From positions 1 to 9,386 of the forward strand of contig CAMPAP010000074.1 in the NCBI GenBank assembly GCA_946631935.1: a DNA stretch of 9,386 nucleotides, written 5' to 3'. The translations under genes and the position numbers were made by a program. Shown in pieces: positions 1 through 5,311 of this stretch (the first letter of the stretch is position 1; each line of letters opens with the position of its first letter). The stretch comes from an uncultured Lachnospiraceae bacterium. GTDB lineage: Bacteria > Bacillota > Clostridia > Lachnospirales > Lachnospiraceae. Below the pieces are notes generated by a model that worked only from the letters and a program-made list of their open reading frames with translations, made no database searches and had not been told where the DNA came from.

Positions 1-342
1 GTTGTTGAGGGAGCTCTCAGTCTTGACGATCTTAATGAAGCTCTCGGAACAAATCTTACAAGTGAAGAATATGACTCTGTCGGAGGCATCATAATTGAAC
101 ACCTCGATCATGTGCCCGACGACGGAGAAGAAGTCACATTAGAGGACGGAACAGTTCTGAAGGTTTGCGGAATGGACCAAAACAGGATAGAAGAAGTGGA
201 GATAAGGCTTCCTGAACCTGCTGATTCAGAGCCTAGTTCCGATAATGAAGATGCTGAACATGATGAAAAAGCACCGGGTGAAACCGTATCAGATGCGGAG
301 GCTAAATCATCAGAATCACAGGCTCCGGGTAAGACTGAATAA
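1..342 (+). CDS. CorC/TlyC (CNNM-like) family membrane protein, C-terminal fragment
   Basis: Only the last 113 codons are present; the frame is open from base 1, so the start lies outside the window. Residues 1 to about 72 resemble the small CorC/HlyC transporter-associated domain that ends hemolysin-C/CorC-like proteins: a VEGALSLDDLNEALG stretch, then SEEYDSVGGIIIEHL, then a turn with DDGEEV and a closing NRIEEVEIRL strand. In this family the domain follows a DUF21 membrane region and a CBS pair, and members are implicated in divalent cation (Mg2+ or Co2+) efflux or homeostasis. About 40 acidic, disordered-looking residues rich in E, D, S and P follow the domain and form a presumably cytoplasmic tail. 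No convincing terminator follows the stop, so read-through into the next gene cannot be excluded. Family assignment is fairly secure; the substrate is not knowable from this fragment. Confidence 0.8.
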   Translation, partial: VVEGALSLDDLNEALGTNLTSEEYDSVGGIIIEHLDHVPDDGEEVTLEDGTVLKVCGMDQNRIEEVEIRLPEPADSEPSSDNEDAEHDEKAPGETVSDAEAKSSESQAPGKTE

Positions 343-356
343 AATTACGATTTTAC

Positions 357-406
357 TTGTATATTTGACTTTTTTTCTTATATAATAAATTGATTTTGCT
401 TATAAT
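357..406 (+). promoter_or_regulatory. AT-rich promoter region before the envelope gene cluster
   Basis: Two perfect TATAAT hexamers lie at 381-386 and 401-406 in a very AT-rich spacer (343-461). TTGTAT at 357-362 sits 18 bases before the first one, which gives acceptable spacing but a weak -35. A better -35-like TTGACT at 365-370 is at the wrong distance from both. The element is a plausible start for the downstream cluster; which hexamer is used cannot be decided. Confidence 0.45.
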
Positions 407-461
407 ATTTACGGCAGTTTTGTAATGCGAATCCTTAACTGTTTACATGCGGAGGCATCCA

Positions 462-1313
462 ATGCGCAGATCGATTATTTTTTTTGCTTCGTTATTTGCA
501 GTCCTTTTTATTTGGAACTGTGATCTTAAGGTAGAAGCCTATCCGAAAAATATGCTTGACGGGAATATGTTCGATGCCGTTTATTATGCCCAGAACTATC
601 CTGAGATCGCATTAGTCTGCGGTGCTGATGAGGCTGCGCTTTATGAGCATTATAAGACAGCAGGTTACAGGGAGGGAAGATTTCCCTATGCTCCCGGAAC
701 CACAATGTCCGTTCTTAATGAGAATTTTGATGCCGCATATTATGCGGTTTACAATCCCGATGTTGTTGCCGCTCTCGGCAATTCTCCCATGGCTCTTTTT
801 AATCATTATGTTACCTTCGGAATGGATGAAAACAGAAAGACCCATGGTTCCAAGCCCATTGTTATGCCTGAGGTCACCAGATGGGATTATCCCCAGGCTG
901 CCCTGGTTCTTGATTCAATAGGCTGGGACATGAGGACAGGCTATGACTGGCTCGTTAATACCTATACATATTACGGACACGGAAAACCGGATATGCCTGA
1001 AGAAGGCAGCAAGGGAACAAAGTGGTTTGCTGAGTTCGGTTTTACAAATCTAAAAGGTAACTGTTTTGTTTTTGCGGCATCTTTTTATGAGATGGCAAAG
1101 CTCATGGGATATGAGCCCAGACAGATGGAAGGCAAGCTTCCCTTAAGAAACGGCGGATACGGTCCCCACTCATGGGATGAGATAGATATAGACGGTGTCA
1201 CTTATGTATTTGATCCCGAGTGTACCTGGGCTGTTGGAAAAGATGCATTCATGGTTCAGTATGGCGCCCCGGGAACATGGAGATACAGTTTTTATTCACC
1301 CATGCACGAGTGA
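462..1313 (+). CDS. Secreted transglutaminase-like protein with two surface repeats
   Basis: I choose ATG 462 (283 residues) over ATG 447 because GGAGG at 451-455 sits 6 bases upstream of 462 and lies inside the longer frame. The N-terminus is a Sec signal peptide: MRRS, a hydrophobic run to about residue 19, and a probable cut after VEA (residue 26). Residues 37-76 and 89-128 are two copies of a repeat of the type FDA-YY---NP-V---G------L--HY---G, seen in many clostridial surface proteins. Residues about 195-255 match a transglutaminase-like fold with the ordered triad C201 (GNCFVFA), H236 (GPHSWDEI) and D251 (YVFDPE). Such domains may crosslink, hydrolyse or bind peptides; no substrate is evident. 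The protein is probably exported and acts at the wall. It is first in a run of four envelope genes; the next one begins 77 bases downstream. The domain call is good, but enzymatic activity is inferred. Confidence 0.82.
   Translation: MRRSIIFFASLFAVLFIWNCDLKVEAYPKNMLDGNMFDAVYYAQNYPEIALVCGADEAALYEHYKTAGYREGRFPYAPGTTMSVLNENFDAAYYAVYNPDVVAALGNSPMALFNHYVTFGMDENRKTHGSKPIVMPEVTRWDYPQAALVLDSIGWDMRTGYDWLVNTYTYYGHGKPDMPEEGSKGTKWFAEFGFTNLKGNCFVFAASFYEMAKLMGYEPRQMEGKLPLRNGGYGPHSWDEIDIDGVTYVFDPECTWAVGKDAFMVQYGAPGTWRYSFYSPMHE
570..845 (+). repeat. Two ~40-residue surface repeats within the transglutaminase-like gene
   Basis: The copies occupy 570-689 and 726-845 and are spaced 52 codons apart. Shared positions include FDA-YY, an N followed by P-E/D-[IV], a central G, L--HY and a G near the end. 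The first copy ends in the typical YREGR, while the second has MDENR. The copies are diverged at DNA level, so this is an old protein-level duplication rather than a recent DNA repeat. Confidence 0.75.
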
Positions 1314-1390
1314 TGTTTGTTTGATAAGTCAGGTACAGATGCCTGCGTGTTTATGAATTTGACCGGTCCGCCGGCCGAAGTGAGGTCAAT

Positions 1391-1822
1391 ATGAAGATCA
1401 GATTGGTTTGTATACTTCTTTCATCGGTTTATATTCTCAGCTGCTGCGGTGTTACCGATACGGGAGCGATCCCCGTACAGACTGTTGCTACTGAAAGCGT
1501 GGCTGCAGGCTCTTCAGTAACTGAAAAACAGGTTGATGAAGAGAGCACTCCTGCTCCTGAAAGTGTTTCTTTCGAAAGCGGTGAGGAAACTGCTGCAGAG
1601 CCCGCTGTTTCTTCAGATGATGAAAAGAATGCAGATTCATCCGCTGAAGAAGTGCTTCCTGAGGATGATAAGGCGGAGGCGGAAGAGCAGGAAATCCCTG
1701 AGGAAAAACCTGAAGAAAAGCCTGAAGAAAAACCTGCCGCAAATACCAATACTTCCGGCCAAAATCAGAATTCGAATGACGAAAATCGCGGATGCGTAGG
1801 AGATGAAGCTCTTGTCTGGTAA
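1391..1822 (+). CDS. Acidic low-complexity lipoprotein of unknown function
   Basis: This 143-residue protein has a short lipoprotein signal (MKIR, hydrophobic to residue 16) and a lipobox-like ILSC, so C18 is the likely lipidated cysteine, although Leu at the -2 position is not typical. The remaining roughly 125 residues have no recognisable domain. They are dominated by E, with S, A, P and D, and contain three consecutive EEKP units around residues 104-115 (nucleotides about 1700-1735), followed by an N/Q-rich stretch. Composition suggests an extended, negatively charged surface spacer. AGTGAGGT just upstream (about 1379-1386) is a modest ribosome binding site. The 3' end overlaps the acyltransferase gene by 20 bases, suggesting translational coupling. 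Because the tail ends abruptly with no domain, it could be the remnant of a longer lipoprotein. Not recognised as a named family. Confidence 0.6.
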   Translation: MKIRLVCILLSSVYILSCCGVTDTGAIPVQTVATESVAAGSSVTEKQVDEESTPAPESVSFESGEETAAEPAVSSDDEKNADSSAEEVLPEDDKAEAEEQEIPEEKPEEKPEEKPAANTNTSGQNQNSNDENRGCVGDEALVW

Positions 1823-2855
1823 AGACTCTGTCAGGAATCATTCCTTTGAGTATATGCGCAGTATAGCATGCCTTGCCATTGTGCTTATGCATATGATGAA
1901 TGTTTCCGAGATATTATATCGCTCTGAAATTTCAAAAAGTTCCGATTGTTTTTCAATGATGATAGTGTACCTTATGATGTGGGCTGTGCCCCTTTTTGTC
2001 ATGGTCACCGGTGCACTTATACTTGACCCTTCCAAAAATATTTCTTTAAAAAATCTCTACGGAAAATATATACTCAGAGTCTTTGGGGCTCTTGTTCTTT
2101 TTACGATCATATTCCGCTTTGTGGACATGCTCATGAATGGGGAGAGTTTTTCCGCAGCGGTTATCGGAAGTGCTTTCTACAAGCTTTTTACTGCTACAAG
2201 CTGGTCTCATCTTTGGTATCTCTATCTTATGATCGGCCTGTATGTTCTTCTTCCCGCATACAGAAGTGTCACCGCAGGGCTTGATAAAAAGACTTTTCTT
2301 TATATTCTTGCGGTCTATGCAGTATTTTTATCTCTGCTTCCCTTATCTGACATATTCGGTGTAAGCACCGGATTCCATCTTCAGACTTCAGCTGTTTATG
2401 TTTTATTCTTTTTTGCCGGATATGCGGTTAAAAGCGGGATCCTTAATATAAAAAAGAGTATGGCTCTTATTTTATTTCTGCTGGCAACTGCCCTTATTGT
2501 TCTTTTTTGCATCATGAGATACGAACTTGACCTTGCCGGGCTTGATGTGATGCTTGGAAGCTATTCTTCGCCTCTTGTGGTAGTACAGTCTGTTTCGCTT
2601 TTTATTCTCATGTATAAGAATGAAACTTCCGAAAAAAGCGGATTATTTGCGAAACTTATCACTGTTTTTGACAGGAACAGTTTTGGCATTTATCTGATAC
2701 ATATGATATTTTTGAGACTTTTCCTTCGTCATATGCAGATAAACCCTTATGGTACTTTATATATGTTTGCCGTAGTTTATTTTGCGACTCTTGTCATTTC
2801 ATTTGGTATTGCATTTTTGCTTCATCTGATCCCCGGTGTAAGGAGGATCGTCTGA
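1803..2855 (+). CDS. Acyltransferase-3 family integral membrane protein
   Basis: The 350-residue protein is mostly hydrophobic with about ten membrane segments, the normal size and layout for acyltransferase-3 (OafA/YrhL-like) enzymes. Family marks visible in order are FEYMRSIACLAIVLMH (R19 and H30, the latter the likely functional histidine), VPLFVMVTGALIL (62-74), SHLWYLYLMIGLYVLLP (135-151) and the late motif SFGIYLIH (293-300). Members move acetyl, succinyl or other acyl groups from cytoplasmic donors onto surface polysaccharides, teichoic acids or peptidoglycan; the acceptor here is unknown. An in-frame TAG at 1797 limits the 5' end. ATG 1803 directly abuts AGGAG (1798-1802) with no spacer, whereas TTG 1812 lies 9 bases after it, so the true start may be TTG 1812 (347 residues). 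Both retain the first motif. The M15 gene starts 6 bases after the stop. Confidence 0.88.
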   Translation: MKLLSGKDSVRNHSFEYMRSIACLAIVLMHMMNVSEILYRSEISKSSDCFSMMIVYLMMWAVPLFVMVTGALILDPSKNISLKNLYGKYILRVFGALVLFTIIFRFVDMLMNGESFSAAVIGSAFYKLFTATSWSHLWYLYLMIGLYVLLPAYRSVTAGLDKKTFLYILAVYAVFLSLLPLSDIFGVSTGFHLQTSAVYVLFFFAGYAVKSGILNIKKSMALILFLLATALIVLFCIMRYELDLAGLDVMLGSYSSPLVVVQSVSLFILMYKNETSEKSGLFAKLITVFDRNSFGIYLIHMIFLRLFLRHMQINPYGTLYMFAVVYFATLVISFGIAFLLHLIPGVRRIV

Positions 2856-2861
2856 TAAAAT

Positions 2862-4919
2862 ATGGGTAATTTTAACGGTGAAAAAGTTAAGACCGGAAGA
2901 AGCCGCAGGAGAAGGATAAAGACAAAGTATATCTTTCCCCTCATTCTTATTGCTTTGCTTTTTGTTGCATGCGTATGTGCCATAGGATATCTTATCTTTC
3001 AGGTGATTTCCGAGAAAAATTCTGTTCCCGATATATCGGAGGCGGAAGAAAATGTTTCCGGAAACGGTATCGATTACTCATATCTTCTTGATTACAAGGA
3101 AGATCCCTGGCAGAAGCAGATCACCTTTTATTATCCCGGTGATATCGGCGGAAAATTCGGTCTTTACCAGAAGTACGATGACGGCACAACCGGTCTTATC
3201 TGCAGCATGCAGTATGACAACGGAAAAAAGGATTCGGTTCTGGCAGATCAGACTGAAGGAAAAAACAGAGGATCTGTCCAGTATGTGCTTAATTTCGGTG
3301 AAGGCGGAGATTTTCCCATTCCCGCTGCAGGTCAGACGCTTACTTTTGTAATGACTGCTGACAATATATCTGACCCTGCACTTAAGGGAAGGACAATTTC
3401 CAAGATCGTAAATGTCACCAAAGACAGTTTTTCTAATCTTGTGATAAAGGCAGAACTTGAAGAACTCGGTGATAACCGTTACAGATTCTCCTGGAATGAG
3501 ACGGCTGCAAATGCATATATCATTCAGACAAAACAGGCAAACGGTGACTGGGGGACTTATGCCGAGGTTGGAGCCGACAGTCTCAGTTTTGATACAGGAC
3601 ATCTTAAGCCTGTTGAAGATTATACCTTCAGGGTTGCGGTGCTTCAGGCAGGAGAGATAAAGAGTGTATCCGATGAATTCGATATCCGTACGGGGGTATC
3701 CGTTACTTATGCAACTGTCTGGCCCACTAAAGATCTTGATCTGTACAGCGATGCAGGAAGATCGCAGATAGTCGGAAAAGCATATCTTGGCAAATCCTAC
3801 TGCGTGCTTGATGCACAGGGGTCCATGCTTCATGTATATACTCCTGAAGGCGGAGGATATATAGACGGTGACTGTTGCATGATCAACCTTCCCGAATATA
3901 TCGGCGGTCTTTGCAATTACGATATCACCAACAGTTATTTTTCCAATTATATGTGTCATGAATATGAGATCAAGGGTGTTTCCGGAATGATCACCGAAGG
4001 ATATGAGCATGTTCTTCTTTCGGACGGTACATTCCTTGTTCCCCTTTTATATCCTGTTACGGATAAGCTGATAAATGCCGCAAATTCAACTCTTGCGGAC
4101 GGATTCAGGATAAAGATATATGATTCCTTCAGGCCATATTGTGCCACCAGATCCATCTACGATATTACTGAACTTCAGTTAGACCGGGTACTTCCCGCAG
4201 AGACCATGCAGCGTGTAAAGCTCCCTGAGTATCTTGTTCTGATGGACACCGGACTGATGACGGCCAGATACACGGATACGGAGCTGATAAAGAGTACTCT
4301 CATAAAAGAAAATGATGATCTTGCCGCTATAAAGGCACAGCTTGAGTATCAGGCTATGCTTGAGGCAAATGGGCTTGCTCCCGAGACTTTAGACCCTGAA
4401 ACCGGAGTCGGAGAGAGTATTGTTACATATGACGCTTATGCTTATCTCTTAGATCCCGAGGCTGTGACATACAGGATAGCAATGCTTGACGGAAGACATC
4501 CTCTGAATAATTTCCTTGCTCAGCACGGTTCAAGACATAATCAGGGTATTGCAATGGACCTTACCCTGGAATATGCCGATACCGGTGAAGAACTTTATGC
4601 CCAGACAAGGATCCATGATCTTACTTTTAATTCCGAACTGTCCAGAAATAATGAGACAGCGGATCTGATCGCTAAATATCTTAAGGGTGCCGGATTCCAC
4701 GACCTTTCAAGTGAATGGTGGCATTTCCAGGATGATGAGGTAAAAGACAGATTAAATCCTGTATCTGTTAAGGACGGAGTTTCCATAGAGGGCTGGAAAG
4801 TCGATGACGGAGGAGTAAAGTACCGCCTGAGCGACGGAACTTATGCAAAGGGAAGTAAGGAGATTGACGGAGTTTCGTATTACTTTGATGATAACGGATA
4901 TCTTTCCGCTCCGGGCTGA
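2862..4919 (+). CDS. Membrane-anchored VanX-like M15 peptidase with FnIII-, SH3- and wall-binding-like segments
   Basis: This 685-residue protein begins with a basic stretch (RSRRRRIKTK) and one membrane segment (about 23-48) without a clear cleavage site, giving an extracellular anchored enzyme. Residues about 70-185 form a beta-rich region I do not recognise. Residues about 190-278 resemble fibronectin type III (RYRFSWNET, YIIQTK, LKPVEDYTFRVAV), and about 282-346 resemble an SH3b domain. Residues about 370-630 are the peptidase: DSFRP with R424, then SRHNQGIAMD with zinc ligands H559 and D566, then EWWH with catalytic E618 and ligand H621. This order and spacing match VanX-type D-Ala-D-Ala dipeptidases (M15). 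The tail 643-682 looks like a single choline/glucan-binding-type repeat (GWKVDDGG, YYFDDNGYL). Surface location, size and lack of vanH/vanA argue for peptidoglycan trimming rather than glycopeptide resistance. AGGAGG at 2841-2846 is 15 bases from ATG, which is rather far. Confidence 0.87.
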   Translation: MGNFNGEKVKTGRSRRRRIKTKYIFPLILIALLFVACVCAIGYLIFQVISEKNSVPDISEAEENVSGNGIDYSYLLDYKEDPWQKQITFYYPGDIGGKFGLYQKYDDGTTGLICSMQYDNGKKDSVLADQTEGKNRGSVQYVLNFGEGGDFPIPAAGQTLTFVMTADNISDPALKGRTISKIVNVTKDSFSNLVIKAELEELGDNRYRFSWNETAANAYIIQTKQANGDWGTYAEVGADSLSFDTGHLKPVEDYTFRVAVLQAGEIKSVSDEFDIRTGVSVTYATVWPTKDLDLYSDAGRSQIVGKAYLGKSYCVLDAQGSMLHVYTPEGGGYIDGDCCMINLPEYIGGLCNYDITNSYFSNYMCHEYEIKGVSGMITEGYEHVLLSDGTFLVPLLYPVTDKLINAANSTLADGFRIKIYDSFRPYCATRSIYDITELQLDRVLPAETMQRVKLPEYLVLMDTGLMTARYTDTELIKSTLIKENDDLAAIKAQLEYQAMLEANGLAPETLDPETGVGESIVTYDAYAYLLDPEAVTYRIAMLDGRHPLNNFLAQHGSRHNQGIAMDLTLEYADTGEELYAQTRIHDLTFNSELSRNNETADLIAKYLKGAGFHDLSSEWWHFQDDEVKDRLNPVSVKDGVSIEGWKVDDGGVKYRLSDGTYAKGSKEIDGVSYYFDDNGYLSAPG

Positions 4920-4984
4920 TATTTAGCTTAAAGAAACCGGGTTGTAAGATGCACCGCATCTGAAACGGATATTATGCTGTCTAC

Positions 4985-5013
4985 TTGCTTTTTTGCACTG
5001 ACCATGCTAAAAT
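4985..5013 (+). promoter_or_regulatory. Candidate extended -10 promoter for scfA
   Basis: TTGCTT (4985-4990) is followed by exactly 17 bases and then TAAAAT (5008-5013), which is preceded by TGC and so forms an extended -10 (TGnTAAAAT). Transcription would start near 5020, giving a leader of about 50 bases before scfA. This fits a separate, strong promoter for the small precursor gene. The rest of the 4920-5072 spacer holds a small hairpin at 4947-4961 with no T-run. Confidence 0.6.
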
Positions 5014-5037
5014 TACAGCGTATATGTTTGAATATTT

Positions 5038-5064
5038 GCCGCAGTAGCGGCTATTATAGGAGGA
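5038..5064 (+). promoter_or_regulatory. scfA leader hairpin and ribosome binding site
   Basis: GCCGC-AGTA-GCGGC (5038-5051) forms a perfect 5-bp GC stem with a 4-base loop. Six bases later comes AGGAGGA (5058-5064), a near-ideal Shine-Dalgarno sequence 8 bases before ATG 5073. This ribosome binding site fixes the scfA start and rules out the longer frame beginning at 4974. The hairpin could protect the mRNA or keep the site exposed; that role is inferred. Confidence 0.55.
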
Positions 5065-5072
5065 ATTTCAAT

Positions 5073-5219
5073 ATGAAGCATATCATGACTCTCCAGACCA
5101 GAGATCTTAAGGAATCCGCAAAAAGTGGCGGATGCGGTGAGTGCCAGACTTCATGCCAGTCTGCATGTAAGACTTCCTGCACCGTAGGTAACCAGACCTG
5201 CGAGCAGATCAAGAAGTGA
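5073..5219 (+). CDS. scfA: SCIFF peptide precursor (six cysteines in forty-five residues)
   Basis: This 48-residue precursor of a ribosomally made, modified peptide opens with the family-typical MKHI and a leader-like first 20 residues. The core holds exactly six cysteines at 21, 24, 28, 32, 36 and 43, in the family signature CGECQTSC, QSACKTSC, TVGNQTC. SCIFF peptides are conserved across Clostridia and are modified by the adjacent radical SAM enzyme. In the studied Clostridium thermocellum pair (CteA/CteB) a thioether joins Cys32 to Thr37, and both residues occur here at the same positions (ACKTSCT). The final function of SCIFF is not established in the literature I know. An excellent ribosome binding site and its own promoter suggest strong expression. 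scfB follows after 88 bases containing a hairpin that may cut back transcription. Confidence 0.96.
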   Translation: MKHIMTLQTRDLKESAKSGGCGECQTSCQSACKTSCTVGNQTCEQIKK

Positions 5220-5255
5220 GGTAATTTTCAAATGACGGCCATGCCGGATATAAGG

Positions 5256-5297
5256 AGCAGTGTCTCATTATGAAGACACTGCTTTATTATTGCTTAT
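5256..5297 (+). terminator. Hairpin with T-rich tail between scfA and scfB (partial terminator or attenuator)
   Basis: A perfect 10-bp stem pairs AGCAGTGTCT (5256-5265) with AGACACTGCT (5274-5283) around an 8-base loop, followed by TTTATTATTGCTTATT. The T-run is interrupted, so termination is probably partial. This would give much scfA message and less scfA-scfB message, which suits a substrate:enzyme pair. The stem also overlaps an AAGGAG (5252-5257) and a 13-codon open frame. Confidence 0.65.
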
Positions 5298-5311
5298 TGG
5301 AGTATTTATGA
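5270..5311 (+). CDS. Possible 13-codon leader ORF coupled to scfB
   Basis: ATG 5270 opens a frame encoding MKTLLYYCLLEYL and ends at TGA 5309-5311, which overlaps the scfB start as ATGA. AAGGAG at 5252-5257 lies upstream but at a longish 12 bases. The frame begins in the loop of the scfA-scfB hairpin and runs through its 3' arm, so a ribosome on it would open the hairpin. The ribosome binding site of scfB (GGAG 5299-5302) sits inside its last codons. It is rich in Leu and Tyr codons. Translation is unproven and the frame may be chance. Confidence 0.25.
   Translation: MKTLLYYCLLEYL

Noticed and set aside
340..375. Terminator after the CorC-like gene (TAAAAT-TACG-ATTTTA, then T-rich sequence)
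   Set aside because: The stem is only 6 A-T pairs, too weak to terminate, and the T-run is not adjacent.
447..461. Transglutaminase-like gene start at ATG 447
   Set aside because: GGAGG at 451-455 would be inside the gene and is well placed for ATG 462, which also yields a cleaner signal peptide.
1314..1390. Promoter or terminator in the spacer before the lipoprotein
   Set aside because: TTGATA at 1321 has no -10 at a usable distance, and the short CCGG and CAGG/CCTG pairings lack a T-run.
3078..4010. A long open frame (about 310 codons) on the - strand inside the M15 peptidase gene
   Set aside because: It lies wholly antisense to a gene with clear catalytic motifs, its translation resembles no family, and it has no supporting context. 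It is a shadow of the codon bias of the real gene.
2862..4919. Glycopeptide (vancomycin) resistance by a VanX enzyme
   Set aside because: There is no vanH, vanA/B ligase or VanRS nearby, and the enzyme is surface-anchored with wall-binding modules, so a peptidoglycan role is more likely.
4947..4961. Hairpin AGATGC-ACC-GCATCT after the M15 gene as a terminator
   Set aside because: The stem is 6 bp with a 3-base loop and has no T-run after it.
4974..5072. N-terminal extension of scfA from ATG 4974 (81 residues)
   Set aside because: It would place the promoter, hairpin and AGGAGGA inside the coding region, and SCIFF peptides typically start at MKHI.
5260..5307. scfB start at GTG 5260
   Set aside because: It falls within the hairpin stem only 2 bases after AAGGAG, and the extra residues precede the usual MIHQYK family start.
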